Positions 8,851 to 17,219 of a stretch of 64,000 nucleotides of DNA are shown piece by piece (the first letter of the stretch is position 1; each line of letters begins with the position of its first letter). Source of the stretch: Candidatus Caldilinea saccharophila (GTDB lineage Bacteria; Chloroflexota; Anaerolineae; Caldilineales; Caldilineaceae); contig JADJVW010000029.1 of assembly GCA_016710365.1 (NCBI GenBank), positions 26,143 through 90,142 on the forward strand. The letters are read 5' to 3'. The translations under genes and the position numbers were made by a program. The notes under the pieces are model-generated. The model was not told the origin of the DNA. It ran no database searches and worked only from the letters and a program-made list of their open reading frames with translations.

Positions 8851-9288
8851 ATGAAAATTCGGCCCATCCGTAACGAGCATGACTATCGCGCTGCTTTGCA
8901 AGCGATCGAACATCTCATGGATGCCGCGCCAGGTTCCCCGCAAGAGGAAAAACTCGATGTCCTGGCGACGCTTGTCAAGGTCTACGAAGAAGAACGCTAT
9001 CCGATGGACAGGCCATCGCCCATTGCTGCGCTGGAGTACTACCTGGAAAGTCGTGGTTTAACGTACAAAGCGCTGGAGCCCTTTATCGGTCCACCCAATC
9101 GGGTGTCAGAAATCATGCATCGCCGCCGCCGGTTGACGCTTGCCATGGTGCGCCGGCTCGAAACCGGCGCCGGCATTCCAGCCTCCGTCCTGATCCAGCC
9201 GTATCCGCTGGCGACGCGTGCCGAGCGCGGCAAACGCGGCGCAGCCAAAAACGCCAAACAAGCGACGCCCAAAGCTGCGGCGCGCTGA
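8851..9288 (+). CDS. HigA-like XRE-type antitoxin/regulator, no toxin partner
   Basis: 145 residues. The N-terminal half (MKIRPIRNEHDYRAAL, then EEKLDVLATLVKVYEEERYP) matches the long HigA antitoxin family. A helix-turn-helix follows (about residues 65-110: LESRGLTYKALEPFIGP, NRVSEIMHRRRRLT). The C-terminus is a basic tail rich in Lys, Arg and Ala. No HigB-type toxin is encoded in the bases upstream or downstream, so it is an orphan antitoxin or a dedicated regulator. It ends 28 bases before the CHAT-FGE gene on the same strand, suggesting co-transcription. A TATAAT-like box at 8801-8806 could belong to its promoter. Confidence 0.8.
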   Translation: MKIRPIRNEHDYRAALQAIEHLMDAAPGSPQEEKLDVLATLVKVYEEERYPMDRPSPIAALEYYLESRGLTYKALEPFIGPPNRVSEIMHRRRRLTLAMVRRLETGAGIPASVLIQPYPLATRAERGKRGAAKNAKQATPKAAAR

Positions 9289-9316
9289 TTGCTCGATCTA
9301 CAGGTGAAGGCCACCG

Positions 9317-11485
9317 ATGCACCACGATCTTGACGTCGACGTCATCCTCATCCACACCGGCGAGTATCGCGTCCACCTGCGCCATCCATTTGCCGGCGAA
9401 GCGGCGCGTACGGTGCGCTGGCCGTGGAGTGAGCTTGAACTGGAAAACCGCCTCAAGGATTTGCAGATCGCCCTGCTGCGCGCCGGCGGACGGCGGCGCA
9501 AGGCGCTCTCACCCGAAGAGGAAACCGTGCAGCGTTTCGGCCGCGAACTGTTTGCCCTGCTCTTTGACGGCGAGACGCTCGCCCACTATCGGCGCAGCAT
9601 CGACCTGGCCGGCGATGCCCACGCTGACCTGCGCATCCGTCTGCATCTTGACGACCCGGCGCTGGCCGCGCTGCCCTGGGAATTTCTCTATGACGCCACG
9701 CACGGCGACTATCTCTGCCTCTCGACGCGCACGCCAATTGTGCGCTACCTGGATGTGGGGCGGCTGGTGGCGCCGCTGACCGTGACCGCGCCGCTGCGCG
9801 TGCTCGGCGTGATCGCCAGTCCCTCCGACCTGGAGCCGCTCGACGTCGAGGCGGAGAAAGCGCGCGTCGAGCAGGCATTGGCCAACCTGATCGACGCCGG
9901 CATGGTGGAGTTGGTCTGGATGCGCGGGCAGACGTGGCGCGACCTGTTGCGTTCGATGCGCGCTGGCCCCTGGCATGTCGTCCATTTTATCGGCCACGGC
10001 GGTTTCGACCCGCATCGCGATGAAGGGTTGATCTGCTTTGCTGACGACGCCGGCCAGACGCGCGCGATGGCGGCGAGTGATGTCGCGCTGCTGCTAGCCG
10101 ACCACCATGACCTGCGCCTCGTCCTGCTCAACGCCTGTGAGAGCGCCCGCGCCGGCGCGCTCGACATCTTTTCCAGCACCGCCACCGCGCTGGTGCGCCG
10201 CGGCCTGCCCGCGGTGATCGCCATGCAGTACGAGATCACCGACCGCGCGGCCATCGAGTTTGCGCGCAGCCTCTACGAGGCGCTGGCCGAGGGCATGTCC
10301 ATTGACGGCGCGGTGAGCGAAGCGCGCAAGGCGGTCAAGCTCGACGCGCCGTACAGCATGGAATGGGGCACGCCGGTGCTGCATCTGCGCGCGGCGGACG
10401 GAAGGTTGTTCGAGATTGAGACGCCAAAGCCCGCGTTGCCACCGGCCACACCCGCGCTGCCGCCCGCTGCACCATCAGCCCAGCCTGCCGCACATGCTGC
10501 ACAAACCCGCACACCGCCCGCTTCACAGTCCGTGCAGACGCCGCCTGCAGCGGCCAAAGCGCCGGCGGTTGTGAAACGCAGCCTTGACCCCGAGGTCGCA
10601 CGGGCGCTGGCGATCCTGACCGATTGGGAGCACTATCCGCCCGAAGAACGCTTGAAAGCCGGTGACTTTCTGGGCGCCGCGCCAGGCCGCGACCCGCGCC
10701 CGGGCGTCGGGCTGCGCACGGACGGCCTGCCCGACATCGACTGGGTGGAGATTCCAGAATGCGACGCCAATGGCCGCCGCGAATTTATCTACCAGAAGAA
10801 CGAGCGCCGCACGGAGCCGACCTTCTGGATCGCTCGCTACCCGATCACCTATGAACAATTTCAGGTCTTTGTCGATGCGCGTGACGGTTTCCAGAACAAG
10901 GCATGGCGCGAGGGACTGGCGTCGTTTCCTGATCTGCCGCAGCAGTACTTCAAGGTGTGGAACCGGCCGCGCGAGCGGGTGTACTGGGTTCACGCCGTGG
11001 CCTTTGGTCGCTGGCTGACCGCCAGGGCGCAGCAGACGCCCGACCTGCTGCCGCAGGCGCTGCGCAAGGGCAAAGGGGGGCGCATCACGCTGCCGACCGA
11101 ATGGCAGTGGGCGAAGGCGGCGCGCGGGTGGGACGACCGCCGCTATCCGTGGGGCGCTGAGTATCGCACCGGCTACGCCAATGTCGACGAGACGGAGAAA
11201 AAGGACGGCCCACACACCTTGCAGCAGACCTCCGCGGTCGGCATGTACCCACAGGGTGCGTCGCCCTTTGACGTGCTCGACCTCAGCGGCAACGTGTGGG
11301 AATACTGCCTGAATGAATACAGCAAGCCGCAGAATGTCCAGGAAAGCGGCCAAGCACGGCGCGCCGTGCTTGGCGGGTCGTGGTACAGTAGTGCGGGCGG
11401 TGCGTCCGTGGCGGCCCGGCTCGACGTCGTCGGCAGCTTCGACGGCTTCGGCGGCTTCCGGGTGGTCTGTGCGGCGTCCCCATAG
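9317..11485 (+). CDS. CHAT protease fused to FGE/C-type-lectin domain; DGR-like variable tail
   Basis: 722 residues. A region of about 150 residues beginning VDVILIHTGEYRVHLRHPFAG precedes a CHAT (caspase HetF-associated with TPRs) cysteine protease domain. The catalytic pair is H227 in HFIGHGGF and C274 in LNACESA. A Pro/Ala/Thr-rich linker (about residues 370-415) leads to an FGE-sulfatase (SUMF1-like, C-type lectin fold) domain with LPTEWQWAKAARG, YPWG and LSGNVWEYCLNEY. The last 34 codons resemble the variable region of DGR targets: the stretch after GGSW ends in GFRVV, and 12 consecutive codons (11420-11455) are of NNC form. Likely a conflict or signalling effector in which the lectin domain senses a ligand and the CHAT domain cleaves a protein. 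A HigA-like gene sits just upstream. No reverse transcriptase or template repeat is in this window. Confidence 0.88.
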   Translation: MHHDLDVDVILIHTGEYRVHLRHPFAGEAARTVRWPWSELELENRLKDLQIALLRAGGRRRKALSPEEETVQRFGRELFALLFDGETLAHYRRSIDLAGDAHADLRIRLHLDDPALAALPWEFLYDATHGDYLCLSTRTPIVRYLDVGRLVAPLTVTAPLRVLGVIASPSDLEPLDVEAEKARVEQALANLIDAGMVELVWMRGQTWRDLLRSMRAGPWHVVHFIGHGGFDPHRDEGLICFADDAGQTRAMAASDVALLLADHHDLRLVLLNACESARAGALDIFSSTATALVRRGLPAVIAMQYEITDRAAIEFARSLYEALAEGMSIDGAVSEARKAVKLDAPYSMEWGTPVLHLRAADGRLFEIETPKPALPPATPALPPAAPSAQPAAHAAQTRTPPASQSVQTPPAAAKAPAVVKRSLDPEVARALAILTDWEHYPPEERLKAGDFLGAAPGRDPRPGVGLRTDGLPDIDWVEIPECDANGRREFIYQKNERRTEPTFWIARYPITYEQFQVFVDARDGFQNKAWREGLASFPDLPQQYFKVWNRPRERVYWVHAVAFGRWLTARAQQTPDLLPQALRKGKGGRITLPTEWQWAKAARGWDDRRYPWGAEYRTGYANVDETEKKDGPHTLQQTSAVGMYPQGASPFDVLDLSGNVWEYCLNEYSKPQNVQESGQARRAVLGGSWYSSAGGASVAARLDVVGSFDGFGGFRVVCAASP
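11384..11485 (+). other. Candidate DGR variable region
   Basis: Codons from 11384 to 11452 read Y-S-S-A-G-G-A-S-V-A-A-R-L-D-V-V-G-S-F-D-G-F-G. Nearly all are codons reachable from AAC or AAT by changing A bases, and the block is followed by an invariant-looking G-F-R-V-V tail (11453-11467). That is the layout of lectin-fold DGR targets. GC-rich codon bias also favours NNC codons, so this is inference until a template repeat is found. Confidence 0.5.
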
Positions 11486-11567
11486 CTCTGCGCTCTGAAA
11501 CGCTGGACTCTGATCTCTGGTGCTCTGTTTTTTTCTGATCCGGTGGGCGCCAGCCCGCCGGCGGGGT

Positions 11568-11597
11568 CCAGGGGCAGCGCCCCTGGCGAATTTTTTT
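11568..11597 (+). terminator. Rho-independent terminator after CHAT-FGE gene
   Basis: Perfect 8-bp stem CCAGGGGC / GCCCCTGG with an AGC loop (11568-11586), followed closely by seven T residues (11591-11597). Confidence 0.8.
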
Positions 11598-11639
11598 GGT
11601 TACGTGCCGGGGACGAGCTGAGCGGTTTCGCGCGCTTCG

Positions 11640-11960
11640 CACCGCCTGTTGAAACCGGCGTTTGGTAAGCGAAACCGGCTGCAGGCCGGTTGACGGGTGG
11701 CGTAGGTGCGGTTTGCAATCTATAGGCATCAGAACCACGCCACCGATTGAAATCGGCGTCTGGCAAGGGGAAACCCGGCTGAAGCCGGTTGGCGTCAGGC
11801 GCCTCGATGGCGCAGAACAGTGCGGTGAAACGCACCGAACCGGCGAGTGTCCCATCCGACCAACCGGCTTCTAGCCGGGTTTATCTACCAGACGCCGATT
11901 TCAATCGGCGGTTTTGGGCGCTTAGCTTGATGCCTATGGGTTTGCAACCGCACGCGCCTG
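11640..11960. repeat. Large imperfect inverted repeat with ACCGGC hairpins
   Basis: No gene is supported between the terminator and 12034. Instead, a left arm (about 11708-11795: GTGCGGTTTGCAATC, CACCGATTGAAATCGGCG, then CCGGCTGAAGCCGG) is mirrored by a right arm (about 11868-11955: CCGGCTTCTAGCCGG, GCCGATTTCAATCGGC, then GGTTTGCAACCGCAC). Further small hairpins such as AACCGGCTGCAGGCCGGTT (11677-11695) lie to the left. The whole could fold as a long cruciform. Confidence 0.75.
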
Positions 11961-12033
11961 TCCGAATCCTGGAACGTGCTGTGGTAGAATCCGTCTACAC
12001 GCAGCCTGTGGGAGAAGAAAGGAGGAGCGCGTT

Positions 12034-12270
12034 ATGGAATTACGCCCGGCCTATCAGGATATTATCACGCTTGACCCTGGCAAGCGCAGCGGCAAGCCAA
12101 CCATCCGCGGCATGCGCATCACTGTCTATGACGTGCTCTCCTATCTGGCCGCCGGGATGAGCACCCAGGAAATTCTGGCGGATTTTCCGTACCTCACGGA
12201 AGAAGATATCCGCGCCTGCCTCAGCTTTGCGGCCGAGCGTGAGCGGCGGGTTCTCCTGGCGCACGCATGA
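12034..12270 (+). CDS. DUF433 antitoxin (VapB45-like)
   Basis: 78 residues behind a strong AAAGGAGG site. The GKRSGKPTIRGMRITVYDVLSYLAAG segment is the conserved core of DUF433, a winged-helix-like antitoxin domain normally paired with a DUF5615 PIN-like toxin. Its stop codon overlaps the start of exactly such a toxin, but that toxin is cut short (12267-12341). The antitoxin is full length. Confidence 0.87.
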   Translation: MELRPAYQDIITLDPGKRSGKPTIRGMRITVYDVLSYLAAGMSTQEILADFPYLTEEDIRACLSFAAERERRVLLAHA

Positions 12271-12341
12271 TACTCTTATTCGACCACAATCTGTCGCCAA
12301 GCCTCGTGCACCTGCTAGTGGAACAGGCAGTCTCGAGTTGA
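12267..12341 (+). pseudogene. Truncated DUF5615 PIN-like toxin
   Basis: An ATG overlapping the antitoxin stop (ATGA) opens a 24-codon frame, M-I-L-L-F-D-H-N-L-S-P-S-L-V-H-L-L, which is the classic N-terminus of DUF5615 (Mut7-C related) toxins, including the first catalytic Asp. It then departs from the family and stops at 12339-12341. The remaining 80 or so residues are absent, so the toxin is inactive. The right side of the breakpoint is non-coding and leads into a palindromic repeat. Confidence 0.75.
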
Positions 12342-12391
12342 CTTGAGTAGTACAGTCGGGCGTATGTGAGCCGTTGGTTGGTGCGGCGCGG

Positions 12392-12424
12392 AGAAACCGA
12401 GTTTCTCCAAGAAACTCGGTTTCT
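12392..12424. repeat. AGAAACYSAGTTTCT palindrome, copy 1
   Basis: Perfect 15-bp inverted repeat AGAAACCGAGTTTCT / AGAAACTCGGTTTCT with a CCA loop, followed by GGC. Sister copies are at 46977-47010 and 48429-48461. Confidence 0.85.
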
Positions 12425-12495
12425 GGCCGTTTCTGGCTGACGGCTTATTTACGCCGTCGTGTACCAGTGGTCAGGAACAAAACCTACTGCTCCGA

Positions 12496-13239
12496 CTATT
12501 TCCCATGCACCACCCGCGCCACCGCCGCGGTCACCGCCGCGGGATCCTCTGCCTGGAAGATGTTGCGGCCGATGGCAACACCCGCGCCGCCGGCCTGCAT
12601 GGCCGCTTCGATATCGCCCAACATCGCCGCCTCGGCGCCGCGCTTGGCGCCGCCCAGCACCACGACCGGGACATAGCAGCCCGCGGTCACCTGCTCGAAG
12701 CCGGCGACGTAAGGCGTCTTGACGAAATCGGCGCCCAACTCCGCGGCGACGCGCACCGCGAGCGCGATGGCGTGCACGGTGCGCTGGTCGGGCGGGCTGT
12801 CGAAGCCGCCGGGCACCATCTCCGCCATCACCGGCAGCCCCCAGCGGTGCGCCGCGGCGATCACGTGCGCCAGCCGCTCCAGCGATTCCACCTCGACCGC
12901 CGCGCCGGGAAAAGCCGAGACCGCCACCGCATCCGCGCCGATGCGCAGCGCTTCCTCCACGCCGAAGAAGAGGCTGCCCGGCCCGCTGCTATTGCCCAGG
13001 CTCGTCGCGCCGCCATCCACGCGCAGGATCAACCCCAGCCCCGCCAACTCCGCGGCAAAGCGCCGCGCCACGCCGTACGACGTGAGCACGGCGTCCGCGC
13101 CGCCTGCAGCGACCTTTGCGATCGTCTCTCCTGGCCGCTCCAACCCGGCGCACGGCCCATCGATCAGCCCATGATCCATCGCCACGATCAGCGCCCGTCC
13201 GTCCCCTTGAAAAATCCGTTTCAACCGCCTTACCGTCAT
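12496..13239 (-). CDS. Class I (DhnA/LsrF-like) aldolase
   Basis: 247 residues from MTVRRLKRIF. An in-frame ATG 15 codons upstream falls in a low-complexity CAATCTCC stretch and is disfavoured. The TIM-barrel of the DeoC/FbaB/LsrF aldolase family is visible: ALIVAMDHGLIDGP near the start, the Schiff-base lysine in GADFVKTPYV, and a phosphate-binding VVVLGGAK followed by GVAIGRNIFQ. Reactions in this family include fructose-bisphosphate aldol cleavage and AI-2 phosphate processing by LsrF. No lsr genes are nearby, so a sugar-phosphate aldolase is the safer call. Confidence 0.87.
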   Translation of the reverse strand: MTVRRLKRIFQGDGRALIVAMDHGLIDGPCAGLERPGETIAKVAAGGADAVLTSYGVARRFAAELAGLGLILRVDGGATSLGNSSGPGSLFFGVEEALRIGADAVAVSAFPGAAVEVESLERLAHVIAAAHRWGLPVMAEMVPGGFDSPPDQRTVHAIALAVRVAAELGADFVKTPYVAGFEQVTAGCYVPVVVLGGAKRGAEAAMLGDIEAAMQAGGAGVAIGRNIFQAEDPAAVTAAVARVVHGK

Positions 13240-13245
13240 AGCCCC

Positions 13246-13314
13246 AATCTCCAATCTCCCATTCTGCAATTTCCCAATCTTCAATCTCTAAATCCCTCAA
13301 TCTCCTACTCTCTA
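13246..13314. repeat. Low-complexity CAATCTCC-like repeat
   Basis: A pyrimidine-rich run of degenerate CAATCTCC/CCATTCTGCAATTTCC units fills the gap upstream of the aldolase start. It separates the aldolase from the nucleotidase and is too degenerate for a clear period. Confidence 0.5.
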
Positions 13315-15104
13315 CCCCTCCACCACTAACCGCCCATCCCGCCGCGCGCCACTTGTTGCATTCACGCCGCCATGGGCGCGAATGTGCGCCAGCAGTTCAT
13401 TGCGAACGAACCAGTGTGTGGCGCGCTTGGGCAGGGCGTGGGCGTTCAAGGAGAGCTGCAGCGCGCCGCGCGCGATCTGTTCCCACGAATTGGCCAGCGT
13501 GTGGGTGAAACTCGTGCACGCCATAACAAAGGCGCGATCCAATTGTACAGAGAGCGATTGACCATCGACCGTAATGTCCACCGCCGAGCCATCCCCGCGC
13601 TGCTCGCCAAGCACGATGCGATAGCGTACGCTGCGGCTGAAATGCAGAAAACCGCGCTCAAGATGCGCCTCATCCGGGCGGTCGATGCGGCGGGCGTTCT
13701 CCTGCAACAGTTGTGCAAGTTGATGACCGGTGATCGTACACAACTGGAGCGTGTCCGCGTAGGGCGTCACTTTGAACCAATCGCCAAAGGTGAGGCCGCC
13801 GATCGGCAGCCCCGCTGAAATGCAGGAGGCGTCGATCGCGGCGAAATCCACCGGCTGGCCGGCCTGGCGGCAGCGTTCCACCAGCGCGTCGGTGATGAAG
13901 TTGCAGAGTGCGGATTCGTGCGCCGCCAATTCGTTGCGAACAGTGTCGATGCTGAGGTCGGGGTGATCGCTGACCGTGCCAAGCGATTCAGCAAAGAGCG
14001 GCTCGACCTGTTTGAGCAGCGGCTGGACATAAGCCCGCTCGAACAACTCGTCGTCGGGCAGGTGTGCGGTGGCGAGCAGTTGCACATTGGTCACCGCTGC
14101 CCACCGTCGTCCAACCGTAATATCGACCTCGCCGAGAAAGTCGCCCTGTTTGCCCGCCTGCACGATCGGGATGCCGTTGACGATATTGTGCGGGCTAAGC
14201 CCCTGTTCATTGAGGGCGTGATGGGTGTGGCCGCCGATGATCACCTGCACCGCGCCGGTGGGTAGTGCCGCGGCCAGTTCCCGATCGCCGGCGTCGAGTA
14301 CGCTGGCCGAGCTGGACGCCAGGCTGTAGCCAAGATGGCTGAGTACGATCATGACCTCGCTGACCTGCTGACCGCGGGCAGCAAATTGTGCATCACCTGG
14401 ATCGGGTCGACGAAGTGCAGCGTTGAATCGGGCTGTGGCGCAATCTGCGCCGGCGTCGTCAACCCGTTCACCGCCACGCGCACATCCTTGACGACAAAGA
14501 GCGCGGCTGGAAAATACATGCCGGACAGCCACGAGCAACCCGCCAGATTCGCGGTCAGAAGCGGAAATGTCGCATCAGCCATCAGCGCACTGGCAAGGAG
14601 ACGCACGCCGAGGTCGAGATCGTGGTTGCCCATCGTGCTGGCGTCGATGCCCGCCGCCGAATAGAGGCGGTAGGCCGCGTGCGCCTGGAAGCTCTCCGGC
14701 TCACTGCCGAGCAGCGCATCGAAGACGCTGCCCACCGAGTCGTCGCCCGCGCTGAAGGCCAGCACCCCACGCTGCGGATGGGTGCGATATTGCTGGCGCA
14801 GGGTATGAATGTGGCCGGCCATGCGTGAGAAGAGAGCCTGCGCCCCGTTGCGCTCAAAGTACACGAGGTTGCCGTGCAGGTCGTTGAAATGTGCAATCTT
14901 GAGGCGGAAGGGGTAATCGACGTCCTCGCGTTTTGCAGGCAGCGTTGCATCGGCGTCGGGGATGAGCCGCTCGATCGGGGCGGCGGTGGCGTCGCCGGCA
15001 AAGAGAAAACGCTCGACGCCATACTCATCGACCGCGCCAATCCGCGTCAACCGCAGCGCGCCGGTCGGAATCGAAAAAAACTCACGTGGTCGTTTCAGCA
15101 ACAT
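13312..15104 (-). CDS. 5'-nucleotidase/cyclic phosphodiesterase family metallophosphatase (frameshifted)
   Basis: One UshA-type protein split over two frames. The N-terminal part (start 15104) has metallophosphatase motifs HFNDLHGN, AGDDSVGS and MGNHDLDLG. The C-terminal part has the metal-binding GGHTHH and the 5'-nucleotidase C-terminal domain (SALCNFITDALVER, GDWFKVTPYADTL). The frame changes by one base near 14372-14380, in a CCCGCGG context, joining HNLLPA to GQQVSEVMIVLSHLGYS. Repaired length would be close to 597 residues. Unlike classical UshA there is no signal peptide; about 65 unassigned residues precede the catalytic domain, so it may be cytoplasmic. Role: dephosphorylation of nucleotides or related phosphoesters. 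Confidence 0.82.
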
Positions 15105-15148
15105 GAGAAGCGCCTATCCGCACGTGGAAATGGCTAAACGAGGATCAA

Positions 15149-15231
15149 TGGAACGCGGATGACGCGGATTTGGCGGATTTTCACGGATCAAATCTGCGGA
15201 AATCCGTTCAATCCGCGTCATCCGCGTTCCA
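15149..15231. repeat. GCGGAT/ATCCGC dispersed palindrome, copy 2
   Basis: Perfect 22-bp inverted repeat with arms 15149-15170 and 15210-15231 (TGGAACGCGGATGACGCGGA... and complement) around a 39-base centre. It fills most of the space between the nucleotidase start and the dehydrogenase end. Confidence 0.85.
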
Positions 15232-15244
15232 TCACAGGTTTTCA

Positions 15245-16241
15245 TCATCCGATCCGTCCGAACTGATCGGGCGTGATCGGGTGGAGGGGCGGCTCGCCGG
15301 CAAAGAAGCGGCGCAGCTCCTCCACCGCCATCTCGCCCATGCGCGTGCAGTCGGTGATGCAGCCGGCCAGGTGCGGGGTGACGACAACGTTGGGCAGGCT
15401 GCGCAGCGGGCTGTCCAACGCGGGCGGCTCCGGGTCGGTCACGTCCAGGAAGGCAAAGAAGCGGCCTTTGCGCAATTCATCGATCAGCGCGGGTTCGTCG
15501 ATCAGCGCGCCGCGCGCGGTGTTGATGAGCACCGCGTCGTCCTGCATCTCCTGCAGCAGCGCGCGGCTGAGCATGTGATAGGTGGATGGCACGGCCGGCG
15601 CGTGCAGCGACACGATGTCGGCGCGGCGCACGAGTTCCGCCAGCTCCACCTTGGCGACGCCCAGGCGGGCGGCTTCTTCGGTGGAAACAAAGGGGTCGTA
15701 GAGCAGCACCGTCGTGCGGAACGGGCGCAGCAGATCGAGGACATGGCGTCCGACGCTGCTGGCGCCGACCAGCCCGATCACGCTGCTCGACACTTCGCGC
15801 GAGGGCCAGGCACTGCTCTCGCGCCAGCCGCCCTCGCGTACGTGCTGGCCGAGCGGCAGAATGCGTTTGGCGCCGACGATGATCAGCCCCAGCGTCGTCT
15901 CGGCGACATCGCGCCAGCGCCGGCCCCGCGCTCGTGACCTGGATGCCGCGCGCCCAGAGCGCATCGCTGATAAATCGCTTGACGCTGCCCGCGGCGTGCG
16001 CCAGCGCGCGCAATTGCGGCGCGGCGGCGAGCACGTCGGCGTCGAGCGGGGCGACATCCCAACTGGTGATGCAGGCGTCGGCGCGCGGCAGCAGCGCGAT
16101 CAGCGCGGCCTTATCCGCCGGGTCGTCGCCGGGGTGGTGGATAACGTCGGCAAAGGTGTTCAGTTCGCGCCACGCCGCGTCGGAGAAGATGCGGGCGTAG
16201 TGCGTGTGGCCGATGGTGATGGCGATGGTAGGTTTGGGCAT
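15245..16241 (-). CDS. D-isomer-specific 2-hydroxyacid dehydrogenase (frameshifted)
   Basis: N-terminal substrate domain (MPKPTIAITIGHTHYARIF) and C-terminal NAD domain are in different frames; the break is a single base near 15905-15925, in a GGGGCCGGCG context. Family marks: GLVGASSVGRHVLDLLRPF (Rossmann glycine motif, here G-x-S-x-x-G), NTARGALIDE with the catalytic Arg, and TPHLAG with the catalytic His. Repaired length would be about 332 residues. It should reduce or oxidise a 2-keto/2-hydroxy acid with NAD(H), like the PGDH/glyoxylate reductase group. Its start is only about 40 bases from the IS982 left end. Confidence 0.82.
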
Positions 16242-16319
16242 AGGTAATTGGGTATCGCTTTCTGTTTGGTTGTCTTAGTATCTAACCCAAGTTGCTACCT
16301 TGAGGGTGAGTTGAAAATG

Positions 16320-16381
16320 CCATGGAGTTCCGTTACTGTTACAGGTCGACAAACCAAGACAGAGAACGGAGAACTCCATGG
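16320..16381 (+). promoter_or_regulatory. Hairpin covering the transposase start codon
   Basis: CCATGGAGTTC (16320-16330) is perfectly complementary to GAACTCCATGG (16371-16381), and the latter contains the transposase ATG (16378). In a transcript reading in from outside, the start codon would be paired. This fits the known way insertion sequences limit translation from read-through RNA. Confidence 0.6.
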
Positions 16382-17202
16382 ACACCAACATTGTACTCGT
16401 ATACTGCTTGTGCGACGACTTGCTGAAATGGCAACATCATCGAGATGATCCACAATGTGTGCTGAGCGACGCGGAAGTCATGACGATCGCCATGGTGGCT
16501 GCCATGTACTTTGGCGGCAATCAGGCAATGGCGTGCATGCTGCTGTACGAACAGGGCTATCTCAAGAGCACAATCAGCCGCAGTCGCCTCTGTCGTCGTC
16601 TCAAGCGAGTGAAGCACCAGTTTATGACGCTTTTCCGGCTGGTGGGCGACGTTGCCAAAGAGCGCAACGACGGAAACATCTACATCATTGACAGCCTACC
16701 GGTCGCAGTCTGTGACAATTACCGGATTCGCCGCTGCAAGCTTTATCGGGACAAAGCCTATCGAGGCTATCAAGCCAGCAAGAAACGCTACTTTTATGGA
16801 CTCAAGATTCATCTGGTCGTCACCAAAGAGGGACTCCCTGTCGAGTTCCTGCTCTCGCCCGGTGCGTTCAGCGATACGTCCGCACTCGACCAGTTCGATT
16901 TTGACCTTCCACCGCAGGCTTGGATCATCGGCGACAAAGCCTATAACGTCTACCACATCGAAGATGTCATGGCTGACTGTGACCGATTACTCTTGCCGAT
17001 TCGCAAAGCCAACTCCAAACGACCACATGAGCCATGGATGACTTACCTGCTCGCCCACTATCGCAAACAAGTCGAAACCGCAGGCAGCCAGATCGAACGC
17101 CTCCTGCCCAAACACATTCACGCTGTCACGGCCGATGGCTTCGAACTCAAGACCATCCTCTTCGTCCTGGCTTCCTCCATCTTCTCTATCTTCCGCCCTT
17201 AG
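16378..17202 (+). CDS. IS982 family transposase
   Basis: 274 residues, intact. The DDE catalytic set of the IS982 family is recognisable: first Asp in IIDSLPVAVC (about residue 103), second in WIIGDKAYNVYH (about residue 185), and the Glu in SQIERLLPK (about residue 240). The block GYQASKKRYFYGLKIHLVVTKEG is the family hallmark. It lies between terminal repeats and should be able to move the element. Confidence 0.93.
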   Translation: MDTNIVLVYCLCDDLLKWQHHRDDPQCVLSDAEVMTIAMVAAMYFGGNQAMACMLLYEQGYLKSTISRSRLCRRLKRVKHQFMTLFRLVGDVAKERNDGNIYIIDSLPVAVCDNYRIRRCKLYRDKAYRGYQASKKRYFYGLKIHLVVTKEGLPVEFLLSPGAFSDTSALDQFDFDLPPQAWIIGDKAYNVYHIEDVMADCDRLLLPIRKANSKRPHEPWMTYLLAHYRKQVETAGSQIERLLPKHIHAVTADGFELKTILFVLASSIFSIFRP

Positions 17203-17219
17203 GTGGCAACTTGGGTTAA

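Larger units (their letters stand above)
16283..17218. mobile_element. IS982-family insertion sequence
   Basis: About 936 bp bounded by inverted repeats: left TAACCCAAGTTGCTACCT (16283) and right AGGTGGCAACTTGGGTTA (ends 17218), which differ at a single position. It contains one intact transposase gene. No clear target-site duplication is visible. The right end abuts the truncated methylase gene. The left flank contains no methylase sequence, so the insertion was accompanied or followed by a deletion. Confidence 0.88.
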
